Shown here: positions 36,399 through 49,900 of the stretch, in pieces
How the letters are laid out: the number at the start of each line of letters is the position of its first letter
Position numbering within the stretch: position 1 is the stretch's first letter
Origin: Hemibagrus wyckioides
Lineage: Eukaryota; Chordata; Actinopteri; Siluriformes; Bagridae
Direction: 5' to 3'
Length of the DNA stretch: 64,000 nt
Assembly: GCF_019097595.1 (NCBI RefSeq)
Contig: NC_080720.1
Location: 17,719,352 to 17,783,351, forward strand
Notes under the pieces: model-generated
What the model saw: the letters and a program-made list of their open reading frames with translations, nothing else
What the model was told of the DNA's origin: nothing
The model's database searches: none
Translations under genes and position numbers: made by a program

Positions 36399-36764
36399 AG
36401 TTAAAAGAACAAAATATTCCATGTGATGTTGCAAAAATGTTTCAGCATTTGTAGACATATACAAAGATGTGAAAACGATGTCTAATAAGTAAATTAGAAA
36501 AAGGCAATATTGTACCATATAGCTGGCAAACTTGTTTTTAAGCTATTTAACTGTAGCTTATTATAGCTTCACCGAATATTTACTTTGAAATTTATTTTGT
36601 GACTTATGTATTAGACTAACACAGTTTAAATTATTTATTGAATTTAGTGTTTTTCATTTGCCTTTTTGTTTGGGATGAATAAATATTACAGATTAAACAC
36701 AGATTAAAGTCAAATAAACATGGGACTTTCTTCTTACGTAATGTCATGATGCAATCTGACCATC

Positions 36765-36932
36765 ACCCATACGGCATGTCTCTTAATAGGCTGAAAACAC
36801 ATTTGGACATTGTGCTCATTACATCAGCCATGCTCACAGTTTACAGTCTTCCATTAATAACTCCTAATATTCTGCGAGGGAACATATGTTGATAATAAAA
36901 CTGCATATGTTGATAATAAAACAGAAATGCAA
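36765..36932. repeat. local duplication, unit 2
   Basis: Second copy of the 36238-36398 unit. It contains its own small tandem duplication of CATATGTTGATAATAAAAC. Confidence 0.8.
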
Positions 36933-39443
36933 TGAGGTGATAGTTGGGGTGGCTGTCAAGGAGAGAGGGAGATTACATGCTTTTCTATAAATGGTACTCC
37001 TGGGATTTTACAAGAAATTTACAGGGGTCTGCAGAAAGACTGCGTTTTCTGTGAAATTGAAATGTTAAGACAAATAATCATAGGGTCTATTTGAAAAAAA
37101 CAGTTGTGTCTTAGATGTTTATTTCATCTTTTAGATTTGATCATTAGATGTGTTACTGCAGAAAATCTTTGGATTTACAAACATGGGGCCGTGGTGGATT
37201 TGTAGTTAGCACATTTGCCTCACACCTCCAGAGTTGGAGATTTTCCCTATTCTTTGGGGGTTTCTCAGGGTACTCCATTCAGAAGTACATGGATTTTCCA
37301 ACAAAAAAAAAGAAAGTATCATATTACATAAACTCACTTTCAGACAAAAAACATATAGAAGGCTGTCAGGTACCTGACACAAGAGTGTGGCAGTCAAAAT
37401 GGATTTTTAAAAAACAAATGGCTGTTGTGAAATTTTGATGTTTTTATTTTTTTTTTTTACAATGTCTAATTTCATTATAATCAAAGGCATCTTGCACCAC
37501 AGTATATCGATTATGATTTTCCACCATATTGTACATATATACATATAATACCATAACATAATACTAGCAATAAATAAGCTTTTGGTGTCACCATTGCACT
37601 GTAAAAAATGCTTTTCAGAGAGCTGCTCGACTCTGAAATTATTCCTGAGTCCTGAGCATTGTTTCCTGTTGGACCATGGCCACCCATTGACCCTGCCTCA
37701 CCACAGTAATAAATACCTTCTAGGACATCAACACTATCAGATCACGTACATCTCTGCACACAAAAGGCCTGCTTTATGTTGCCCTGGAGTGTCAAGCACT
37801 CAAACTTATATAATATCTATCTCTCACAAATGTGCTTGCATTAGAATGATCTATTTCTGTATTCATGTTTAAAAAAAAAGAGGAAGGTTTAAAAAGAAAA
37901 GCTGAGCTTCGAGCTCAACAGAGCTGCTTGACATAACTCAAACAGAATGTTATACAGTTTGTGTTGTCTAGATTCTTTTTAGAAACATACACAGCTGAGA
38001 AAACATAGCCAAAGAACCATTTAAATGGAATAAACATTGATCATATACATTTGTGTATATGTCTCATCATGAATCACAACTGAAAATAAACCTGTGACAG
38101 TAAAAGCAAGTCTCTGAATAAACACTAATATCTCTGCTGAACATATTACTGGACCAGTCATCATTTGACATGTGCCAAATGTCATCTACATTTTTTTTTA
38201 GCATATATTCAGCACTTGTTTTAGATCAGCATTATCATAAAATCATATATTGTCAATTGGGTACAGGTTCCTGGCAAATGTAGAGGTGTTTGCGGAGGTG
38301 CTTCATGAAGCCTACACTAAAGCTTACAACAGGTTGTTTCAGGTAGCAGATTGGAATTATAAGTTGTGCCATATATTTATTTGCTTAGCTAGGTCATTAC
38401 TTACAGATGTAGATAGATTTTGACCTTATTAACATTAACATTATTTTCACATTGCATGCTTTGTATATTTATTTGTATAGTTAGTTCATCCTGTAGTACA
38501 CACTCTACTCCAGTGTATATGGGAAGATTTCAAGGTACACTATCATCAGATTACTGAGAGAAAATCCTGGAATACATTTATGTAATGGATCTAATTGTAC
38601 AAAAGCTACTTATAAAAGATTCACCATTAAGCTTTACAACATGGAGGGGCCACATATATTTCATCCCATCCTTCTTCCATTTAAATAGTGCTAACTCCAA
38701 GTTTATTGGCACCCTTAATAAATATTCATTCTAATATCTTTGCATTAATAATATAGATCTATTATTACAAGAATAGAGGAAAATGTTCCTGGGTTATATA
38801 ACCATAAGTAAACTGTTAGTGGTAAAAGACCAGGTAAAGGGAAACTAGAACATTCCTTTAAGACAAAAAAAAAAAACAACTTAAAATGCTCAAAATAATA
38901 CAGAAGCTAATATAAACAGTGTGCGCAATCATTATGGCTTTCTTTAAATATTATACATTAACTGTTGAATATCCTGTATTAATGTAAAATCATGTAGAAA
39001 AACTTTGCAACATGAAAACCTACTTTTATATCATTTTTCCTAGTTATAGTATTTGTGGCAAATAATGAATACAATAAAGTTTAAAAGACAAAACAACTGA
39101 TACTGATTTTGCAGTTTTTGTCTCTATCATCAGATTTGGACCACAGCACTATTTCCACCACCGTCCAGTTTTGGTGGGTTTTTTTCTCATCTAAATCACC
39201 AAGTACAATCTGTTATAGGCATGTTAATAGGATGAGAAGAAGAATCAGGAAACATCGAAAAGGTGAAAGGATGTAATACTATGGGACCAGTTCTAAGAGG
39301 TTATCACTAGAAGAACATTGAAAGTTTATACTGGTGATATCCATCTAAAAAAGCATATGAAGCATTCCTTCTTTAAGACTCTTCTAGTGCCTTTCCGTTG
39401 ACTACTTACACAACTAGCATCAATTTTGATAGATCCCTATGTT

Positions 39444-39620
39444 TATAATTTAAGACCCTCATTCTGACACTCACTGGGCAGTAAAGTGTTTGGGTGGAGA
39501 ACGTTGCTGATGCACTGGCATTTGCAAAAGGATTTATTAGCCTTGGGGAGTCAGAGGACACGCTGGACTATTAAGCGGAGGAGCAGAGCACTAAGAGTGG
39601 AGAAGATCATCTTACTGAGG
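39444..39620 (+). promoter_or_regulatory. copy C: candidate TATA-like box and noncoding first exon
   Basis: TATAAT at 39444-39449, and a purine-rich stretch ending in a strong donor (GTAAGT at 39621). The acceptor TTTCAG at 43776-43781 lies 33 nt before the copy C ATG and could receive it. A short frame inside this stretch (39492 on) is treated as untranslated. Confidence 0.3.
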
Positions 39621-40048
39621 GTAAGTTCATCACCAGACTTCCTGGTTAAGAGTTTATTTTTTACTGTTTAATTCAGTTTGTTTCGGCAGTTTGATTTTCA
39701 CATTTCAGATTAATACAATGCATAGTTTTACGATCTCAATATGATTTATTGTTTTCATTTATTCTTCAGCATCCAAGTAGAAAAAAATAATAATTGTGAA
39801 ACCTGAAAAAGAAATAAGCACAAAATGTAAAAGAAACTGTGTTTGAAATTGAATTTCAGTTTCGATAACAAATTTAATGCTAATATGAACACTTTGAATT
39901 GCATATGTATCATTTACACCTTCAGATCTTTCATTCTCTTTGGAATTGATAAGCTCAGGTATATTTTTGGAAGGTATAATGCAACACTGTTTGATTTTTA
40001 TCAAACAAAAAAACAGCGCTCACATCTCACACACACAAATACACATAA

Positions 40049-40050
<2 letters not shown>

Positions 40051-40080
<30 letters not shown>
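40051..40080. repeat. (AC)n microsatellite
   Basis: Fifteen AC units, preceded by an ACACAAAT-type degenerate run. Confidence 0.9.
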
Positions 40081-40082
<2 letters not shown>

Positions 40083-40429
40083 CTATATTTTATGAATTTA
40101 GAATGGCATTTATTTAAGTTGGTTAATTGCACTTTATGTAGATGTACATTATCCTAATGTACCTGTTTTATATTTTTAGTTATATAGTTTTATATTTCTT
40201 GACTCGCGGTTATTATATCATGAAAACCACTAAACTGTACAGCACTGAGACACTTAATTAGACCTTGTCTGAAAAAAACAAACAAACTTGTTTTAATGAA
40301 CAAAATCAGTAGTATATACTTAAAAAGCTAATTTTTACTTTGTAGAAAAACTTCTGTTAAAATACAATAGTGCTAATGCATACTACATCAACTTTCTGTA
40401 ATGCTTTTTTAATTACATAGTGATAAGTT

Positions 40430-40430
<1 letters not shown>

Positions 40431-40475
<45 letters not shown>
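40431..40475. repeat. (ATT)n microsatellite
   Basis: About 15 ATT units. Confidence 0.9.
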
Positions 40476-40476
<1 letters not shown>

Positions 40477-42569
40477 ACCTACATCGGTGATATGTGGTGA
40501 TATGAAGCATTTACTATTTTACAAGGTAGTTTCTTTGAATATTATAACATCTATGAGCAAAAAATACTTTCTTTCTTTTCAGGTTAGTTAAAAAAACTAA
40601 AAAAAAAAAAGAAAAACGCAGATTGAAACGTCAACAAAAAACTGCAACAGACTTTATGGCAGCAGAAATCTTACAGGAACAACTTTCCCCCTGATTATCA
40701 GAAACTTCTTTCATAACTGTCTCCAAGTCTCTATATGTTTTTTTGTCATTATATAACACATTTTTCATTCAGTTACATTTAGTTTAAAATTATGTGGCAC
40801 GTCTACCAAATGAATCCAGAGATGCTGAGAAATTATAATAGATTAGACTGAGTCTTAATAAGCCTTTGGTTTGAACTGCAGCCAGCAGTACTGCCAGAGT
40901 TGTTCCCATATAAGTTACAGTTATAATAATGTTGTTAAGTTGTATTAGAAAACAAGCTGTTATGGTATTAAGAGTTCAGAAGTGCTGTGGTATGAAAAGT
41001 CTCTCTAAATCTCTCTAAAAGGACCACCAAATGTCTGTGCCCACTCAGCTAAACATTTTCCACTGAACTCAAGTCACTGTTAACAGCTGTCAGAGAATTC
41101 ATTATTTATATAGTTATTAGTAAATACAAAAGTAGTGTCTTGACAGGATGACAAAGGATAATAAACCTATGCAAAAAAATCAGCTAGGTTTTTTTTCTTT
41201 ATATGTTTCAAATAGTAACCATTCAAGCTCACATATTTGCACCCATCATATACAGTAAAATATTCAGTGGCAGGAGAAAAGGTCGTGATTTGGATCAATT
41301 CTTCATGTGCACAGAAAGTATACACAAAGCTAAAGCTAAAAGTTGAGTTTAACTATTACCTTCAAACCCCATACTAAATTTTTCAGTCAGGTTGCGTACT
41401 GAATGCCCTTGAAGAGTACATTATGTCATTTCACACAGTGAGAAAGCAATGCTTCCCCTGCCATGCCTCTGCTTAGGCAAGAATACTGGCATCAGATGAC
41501 TGCATTTAATGCTAGCATATGTAACCGGCCACATGGCATCATAAAAATTGACCCCAACTGAGTCATGTGCCCTGGCTTGAAATGTTCTGTCAGTGGACCA
41601 TTTTCAGCCATGAAATTCATACCAGAAAAGGAGCGCCCCTGTGCTGATGGGGCACAGGCCAAATTTACACCTGCATGGGTTTGATGAGCCTGATATTAAC
41701 ACTTTATAAGCCAAATTCTATTTACTCTACAGCTCTAAAGATGCTCTTGCTGAAAGCCTGAATTGGAATCTCTCACCACATCTTATGATTAAATATTTTA
41801 TCACAGTATTATGGCTTTTTTTGTTGGTTGAAAAGTCTGTACCTTTTTGACTAAGTGTTTTTAGCTTATCCAAATATTTCCAACTACATTTGCAGATTGA
41901 TGAATTTATTTGTAATTAAGATTGATTAAAAAAAAAATTATATAAAATTTCTATATTTTGTATGTTAAGGAGTATATATCATTTTCTCTTTAAGAATGAC
42001 TAAGACAAATTAAATAAAACTGAATATGAAGAGCTATTTAGTAAATATAAGGAAAAACATAAAAATTAAGAATATAAAATGAGAATATGAGAATGTTCAT
42101 GAAAACCTGAGAACTTTAAAAAACAATCCAAAAATACAGTATATTGAGTGAAACTAGAGACCTATAATGGACCTTGAGTTTCAGCAGTGTGCAGATACAA
42201 TAATGTCTAATAAACCCTAACAGCATTAAGTGTTACATAAACATCTTCAGCACTAGTAGCATAAACTAAACTTTGGCACAAACCAAGGAAAATTAAGAAA
42301 TGGAGCCATAAACTTTATTCACTGCGCAGGTCAAGCTTTTCATTTCCGTTGCTTATTCATTTATTTCAGAACACCATTTATTCATTAGAGCACAAGATCC
42401 ATTTCCATTACCACTTTTTAAATCTAAAGTTTACTCAGGTACAGTAAACATCCATTACCATATTTATACATTATATAAGGTTTATTAGCAAATGCTGATA
42501 AAATACTGAAAAGTGCACTTTTTCTTACAACTCTTAAGTAGGACCAGACTGGGAGAAAAATTCAAGCCA

Positions 42570-42890
42570 GGAGTCTAAAACACTCACTGACCAATTTATT
42601 AGGAAGCCCCAGCATATCTGCTCATTTATGCAAATATGTAAAGCTCAGTGGATAAAATCTTGTAGGCACAGGTCACACGCTTCAGTTAATGTTAACATCT
42701 AATGTGAAATCAGAATGTGGGAAACAATTTGATCTAAGTGACTTTGACCGAGGTACGGTTATTGGTGCCAGTTGGGTTGGAGCATTTCAGAAACTGTTAT
42801 AGAAAGAAGGGCGAGAGAAAAATGGCCAGGGTGGTTCAAGCTGACAGGAATGCTTCAGTAACTCAAATAACCACTCTTTAAATCTATGAA
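42570..42890 (+). mobile_element. Tc1-like relic
   Basis: Terminal-type sequence ACTGACCAATTTATTAGG, then CAGAATGTGGGAAACAATTT, AGTGACTTTGACCGAGGTAC and ACTCAAATAACCACTCTTTA blocks in the order seen in the longer element at 60631-61432. The frame is disrupted. Confidence 0.65.
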
Positions 42891-43814
42891 CTCACAGTTT
42901 AAGCTATTTTAATTGTTTCCTAAAATGAGTTCCTAATAATTTATAAGCATGAGTTGCATTACATTTAACAATTAAAAAAAAAACAACTGCTATGAAAGTT
43001 ATCTCCTGAATCTCCCAAAGGCCAACACAGGCCAGATGTTCACATCCCATCCAATCTTATTATTCATTTATTAAACTGAATGGGTATTATGCATGGTAAG
43101 ATCCATGGTCTACTTTCAATGCAAGTCCAGATAAATTTATGAGAGTTTTTAATTTCACCATATCAGCTGTAAACTAGTATAGAGTATCTTGGCTAATATA
43201 GTCAATATAGACTAATATAAATGTCTTGAGTAAGGGTCTCTCAATAATAGACAGCAATAGGACCAATTATGTTGTAGTTCATGTGATTAACAAGTTGTAA
43301 TGCTGTGCTTTGAATTAATTACCTTGAGTAATGCCTCAGTGGGGTTTAAAGAGCTACTGATTGGAAGGTTGTAATTTCGAATCCCAGGACCTTATTATTA
43401 TGCCACACTAAGTTGTTAGCTATCTACAGTATAATTAACTGAAAGAATAGGGGAGAAAAGCACTTGCACCTGGGACAGCTAAGCCAGCTAGGTTCATATA
43501 TTTTCATATTGATATTTTCATTGAAAAGGATGGTCAACAGTGTTTTTTTCCCTTTAGGCTGAAAGAGAAATATTTTGGTTGTTTTGATCCTGATCTGAAA
43601 CAGATTCTTAAATCTGAAATAGTCAGAATATCACCGGTAAAACATGAGTGCCCCCTAAAGGTGTTTTACAGCAGCTTATTTACATACCACTCGAACACCA
43701 TATAACAAGACTTCTGTCTTAATTCTTTAATGTAGTCAAAGCATCAAAAACCTAAATCCTGCTTTTCTTGTATGCTTTCAGAACATATCTGTTCATCTGA
43801 CTACTATTAGCTAA

Positions 43815-44899
43815 ATGTGGAAGAAAACTTCAAAAATGACAGATCAGACCGCTGAAGGCCAAGGTAAATGCATTTAATTTCTAAATATACAAGGGTCTTT
43901 TACGAAGTACCTCACCTCTCTTGTGCTTTGCCACAAATTGAAATCCTGATCTTAAAATATTTTTAGCGCTCTTGAATGACCATGTGACATTAGCATACCA
44001 GTCTCATTTTTTTCCATTTGTTTTTTTTATCAGTGGGCTTCAAGAAGAGGTCCAAAGTACCTGGAGTGATGATTACTCAATTTGTAGAAGAGATTCCAGA
44101 AGGAAAAGCTCACCCAGACTTTACTCGCAAACCCATTGCTTTGACCATTCAAGAAGGTATACTTCTTTAACATAATTATTAAACTTCACAATACTGCTAA
44201 ATAACACATAGGTAACTTTACATTTTTATCTTTATTTTATTATTACTTACTGAGTAATTACTTAGAAGTTAATAGTAGTGATTTATGCAGTACTAATATA
44301 TATTAATAATGCTAATTTGTTCCTGCTTTGTCCCACTATAGTTACCTATGAGTTACTAAACAATATTGTAAAGTGTTACCATTACTGCTGATATTTTAGG
44401 GAAAGCCACACTACATTATACATCATGTCCATGTTTCCTGTCAAACAGGTAAATTAGCTATTTTCAAGGCCATTGTCATAGGGCACCCAGAACCTACTGT
44501 CACATGGGTCAGAAATAATGGAGACGTGTCTGACCAACATAAATATCAGACCAAGTTTGATCCCATTTCTCGAGAACACACACTTGAGGTAAGTACATTG
44601 TATTATTTATAGATCCTGCAAAAGAGACAATTCTGAAAATAATCTTTGCTGGCATCATTATGTTCTAGATGCCCAATGTTTCTCCAGAACAAGCTGACAC
44701 CTACAAGTGTTTTGCAACGAATGAGTTTGGCAGAGCTTCAGTCACTGTTGTATTAAATGTTATAGAAGGTATGAAAACTGCTATGATGTCCTGTGTTTGC
44801 TTTCACATTCAATTAAATAATTCCAAATATGAGTAGTGTGCTTGCATTTCAGTGGGATACAAGAAAGACAAAGCAAAGAAAGATGCTAGTGAGTAGTGA

Positions 44900-44954
<55 letters not shown>

Positions 44955-45335
44955 AATAATAATAATAATCATCATCATCTCAAGTCACTGAGATATTTTC
45001 ATGATTTTTTTTTCTCAACAGAACTGGAACCGATTGAACTCAAAACTGCACTGAAAAGAAAAAGGTGTCTTCACATTTACATTGTAACTCTAGTCAACCC
45101 CTTGCTTTTTGTTCCAGTTTCTAAACTTGTTTTCTGCAATGTCTACAGTAATGTGCGTCCAAAAACTGTACCAAAAAAGGAAGGAGAAATTGACCCCAAA
45201 TTCTGGGAGATTTTGCTTAGTGCTGATAAAAAAGATTATGAGCACATTTGTTCTGAATATGGAGTGACTGATTTTCGATGGATGCTGAAGAAACTAAATG
45301 AAAAAAAAAGAGAAAGAGAAGAGCAGCAAACTGAG
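43815..45335 (+). CDS. igfn1: copy C: head, Ig1 and helical segment
   Basis: Seven exons, aa 1-226. The start is MWKKTSKMTDQTAEGQ, followed by SKVPGVMITQFVEEIP and PDFTRKPIAL. Ig1 reads GKLAIFKAIVIGHPEPTVTW and ADTYKCFATNEFGRA. The helical segment reads FWEILLSADKKDYEHI and SEYGVTDFRWMLKKL. The 36-nt exon 44853-44888 is shorter than the 42-nt version of A and B, and an ATT microsatellite begins 12 nt after its donor. Confidence 0.9.
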
Positions 45336-46843
45336 GTATTTCAGAGACCTTTCAGGTAATGAGTTCAATTCAGCTTGAAATTTGTACTATATTCTAATAA
45401 TGGATCATCGCTATTCTCTCTCCAGTTTGTCAAAAGCATTTCCAATCTGAAGCACATTGAAGTGAAACCTAGTGGCACAGCATTGTTTGAAGTTGATTTG
45501 GACCTTGTAGACCCAAGTAGTAGAATATTCATCTACAAGGTAAGATGACTGAGAAAATGCTACTTATCTTGATTGACACATTCAACACAAATTCAAAGTG
45601 GCATGCACTGAGGCATTTTGTTTGAAATTTTATTAATTGGTAGGATGGAGAAATGATTGAGTACTCCAAAGACATGGATATGAAACACAGCCTAAAACAA
45701 GTGGGCAAAAAGTTTGTATTTACTATAAGGGACCTCCTTCCTGATGATGCTGGCCTTTATCAGTTAGATGTTGAGAATGTGACCATGTTCTCCACTGAAT
45801 TTAAGAGTAAGTGAGCAGTTTAAGTAAGCTCTATGTGGTGTTCATAGATATTTATCTTAATACATTTCTCCTTAGTTCCAAAGGTGGAATTCCTGGTAAA
45901 GATTCAGGAAGTTAAAGCTATGGAGAGAGAAGATGCGATGTTTGAGTGCGTTCTATCTAATCCCTTCTCAAAAATCCTGTGGGTGGGGAAGAATGTCCCT
46001 GTGGAACAGGGAGAAAAATATGACATAACAGTTTCTGAAGACAAGCTGATTCACCGACTGGTGGTGAAAGACTGTATGCTGGTGGATAAGGGTATATATG
46101 CTGCTGTGGCAGGTATCAAGTCCTGTAATGCCTGGCTGATAGTGGAAGGTAAGCTCATTCTCCTTACTGTGTGTAAGAAATACAGAGCATAATCTATATA
46201 ATATGGATAATAATATATTTTCCATGATGCTTGTCATTTCTGTTTCATGATCAAGCTGATAGTGATCCAAACCTACATGGCAAAAAGAAAGTCCGAAAAA
46301 CAACACAGGCAGGAGGATCAGGCCTTGATCTGGCAAAAGTTGCAGCAGAACAGCAAATCAAGCTGCTGAAAGAGAAGGAGGAGGTGATATCAGACATCAA
46401 AACAGCTATGCCAGAGAAAGATGCAGAAGTTTCAGGAGACAGCAAAACTTCTGCATCTATATCAGGGTCTGGTATTGGATCTATGTCTGAGGGTGGTTCT
46501 GCTTTCGGGTCTAGATCTGGTTTAGGATCTGGTGCTAGCCCAGCTATTGGAGGGACAGGTAAGAATGGACAGCTGTTGAGCATTTTTAGTCATAGAAATA
46601 AAAAATTGACCAAAGAATTCTGGGAGATTTTGCTTAGTGCAAAAAGAAAGTATATGAGTGCATTTGAACTGAATCTGGAGTGACTGATTCAATATATATT
46701 GAATAGATGTCTGCATACAGTTATGCAATTTGAATCCAAAAGGTGTTTATAAGGTCCAATTAAGATGTACAGAGCATCTGATTTATAATTAAGGCAGAAA
46801 ATGCCAGACCACTGGTGTGGTGCATCACCAATTAAGTTTGTCA

Positions 46844-46904
<61 letters not shown>

Positions 46905-49900
46905 ATTATTATTTTAGCCACAGGGTGGCACTCTAAGAATTCTCTACACTAGGGATATAAACAATCAGACTGAACAGATAAGGTGTTCTAAACAGATACA
47001 AATAGGAGACACATGTTTTTTGTTTGTTTGTGTTTAGTTTTTTTTAGAAAGCTTGACAGAAAGGATCACAGGTTGATCTATATCACATTCATCTTGTTGA
47101 AAATAGAGTTGTCCATTGAGAGATACTGAGACTTGAAACAAGGTTTTTACTTTCGAGTATGTGCAAGCAAGCAAGTGGTCACATAAGCCTAAAATTATTA
47201 TTGAAATCTTTTATTTATAGTTTTAATATTAACAGGCTATTCATATTAACATTTTTTTTTAAATAAGTCTTTTAGAATATAGATAACAAACATGCTCATT
47301 ATGATCATTTCTGCACCACAGTATGTTTGCATTAACTTACATCCAAATGATTTTTAATCTGTTAATCAAATTACTATCAGTGCAGGTATATTTACAGTTC
47401 CATCACTTGCCTTGATGTAAGCAGAGACGTGTGATGCCTGTAACAAATAAAAAAAAAGAGATTAATTTGAACATAAAACAAGCTTCTCATTTATTTGCAC
47501 TGGTTTCTGAGAAATTCCCAACTCTGCTAGTGACAAGGGACATTCAGTATATCTCAGTAGAAACATGTCTGTGTTTGTGTCTGATTGTGGTTCAGGGGCT
47601 CCAGTGGAGGAAACAAGATCAGGCTTTGTGAAATCTGGAGAAAATGCAAACCTTACTTCTGCAGCCAGGAATGCAAATTCAGCCTCCAGTGAAGAATGCT
47701 GTGAAAATGGTCAGTGTTGTACAGGCAACATAATTAACTAACATTACTTATTTAACTGAAATGTAATATGACTGACAAAATGTATTTTAATAAGGACAGT
47801 TACAAATTTTTAAACAAAGTCATATTTAAAAGCCCATTGTTTGCCACAACCAAGTTTCCACAGGTCTATGGAATTTTAAATAAGTAAGCAGTTTCCAGTG
47901 TAAGAAAATAACAAACCCTTATTAACTGTAGTCACAATATACACTCTGAGTATGCTGAGTTAAAGCACAGGACCAAAATGCAAACATATGCATGAAAAAT
48001 TATTTCTTTTATATTAACAAAAACTGTCAAGACAATGTATTTGTGAAAACACTTGTGCGGGAAATAATGCAGTTATTTGAGTGCATAAAAGATTCAAATT
48101 GATGACCTAAAACAAAATTATGCTTGGGGCCAGTTGCTAAATACCCAATACCTCCACCTGTGCTTCTGTTATATTATCAAGCATCCCTGACAAGCCAACC
48201 GCCAGAAAATGCAGCCTGTGGCAAGCCACCAACATTTGTCACTAGACTTAACGATGATAGAATGGATAGAGGTGGTTCCAATGATGCAAAAAAGGTAACA
48301 CACACACATACACAGAGAGAGAGAGAGAGAGTATTATTTGCATCTATTACATACAATTATTTTGTATAGAATATAAATGTCTTATGTATACTATTGTTTA
48401 CTATTTCCTTGATGGGTGTCAATAATTCTGAAACTTTCTGTAAACATTTTTGTACATTTTCAATTTTCAATATTATTCTAGGTCTACTAAAATATGCTTG
48501 TTTTTCACATCAGCCTTCTGAAGTGCCTACTTGCAAAAGTTCAGGCACTCCTAAACTGACTAACCAAAGTGGCAAGAATACCAACTCAGATGAACAAAAG
48601 TTTGCAACAAACATCTGTAACAGTCAAGCCACAATTACAGCTGGAGGTATCAAGTCTATTTATTATGTTCCTTCTAACCTGATTATCATGAATGATTAGA
48701 TATGACATTAGAAGAATTTAAAATAGCAAATGCAGGCATAGTAGCTTAATATTTATCACATTTGCCTTGCATCTTTGGGGTTTGGGGTTTGTTATCCATC
48801 TCTGCCTTGTGTGCACATAGTATGTGTGTTGTCCCTGCTTCAGGTGTTTTCTCTGGGTACTCCATCATTCCAAAGACGCTGTTGTTGGCTAATTAGTGTC
48901 TAAATATTGTATGTAGTGTGTGAATGGGTGTGTGTGTGTGTGTGAGACAGGGTTGGCACTGTCCAGGGTATCCCCTGCCTTGTGCCCTGAGTCTCCTGGG
49001 ATAGGCTCCTGTTTCCCTGTGATCCTGTGTTGGATAAATGGTTCAGAAAAATAAAAATAAAAAAGCTAGGTATCTGAGCTGGTATTTTCTATAAATGTTT
49101 TAGATGTTCCTCAATTTGACCGTGATGAATTGTGCAAGTTCTCCAAACCTGTGGTGGTTAAAGCAGGCCAAAATGCAACCTTTAAGATGATGTTCCCACC
49201 ACAAGATTCTCTGGAAATCAAGTGGTTTAAGGAAGGTTCTGAGCTGATAGATGGTGGTGGAGTGAAAGTGGTAAAGGAATCAAACTACAGCTGCCTTCAA
49301 ATTAAAAACTGTCTGCAATCAGATGCTGGAGAAATTAACATCCAGCTGAAAAACCTTTATGGAGCTGTAGAGGCCTTATCAAGACTGATTGTACTTGGTA
49401 AGGTAACTTTTTAAGACAAATATAATATTATTTTACTTCTTTGTCATTCTTTTGAACATTTAAGAATTTTGGTAATATTTGTTCTTTAACCAGGCAAGCC
49501 CAGTCCACCAAAAGGCCCAGCTGAGCTATTAGAATGCACATCCTCTGTAATTGAACTCAAGTGGAACCCACCAAGTAATGATGGTGGCTCACCAGTGAAG
49601 AATTACATAATTGAGAGGCAGCAAACAGGCCAAAGTATCTGGAAAAAATTAGGGGATGTCTCGGCTGATCAGCTTACGTTTAGGGACAGAAATGTGTGCC
49701 ATGGAAAGAGATATTCCTACCGAATTTATGCAGAAAACTGCGAGGGCATTGGGGACCCACTGGAGACAGACCACATTATGGCTGGAGCTTTAGGTAAGAG
49801 ACTGAAGGGTCAACATACATATTTCATTGTGGACAAACCAGCTAGTTGAATACATGAAATAAAATGAGTGAACAAATAATACCTGCTATTTTGTTGCAGT

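Larger units (their letters stand above)
34821..43814. other. intergenic region B-C
   Basis: No convincing gene. It holds the copy B poly(A) signal, dispersed repeats (35690-35946, 37186-37300), a local duplication (36238-36398 and 36765-36932), a candidate first exon of C, AC and ATT repeats, a Tc1-like relic (42570-42890) and one exon-like open stretch at 40583-40694. Confidence 0.6.

Noticed and set aside
39492..39573. Short frame VENVADALAFAKGFISLG in the candidate first exon of copy C
   Set aside because: Only 26 codons between stops, with no ATG context and no partner; treated as noncoding.
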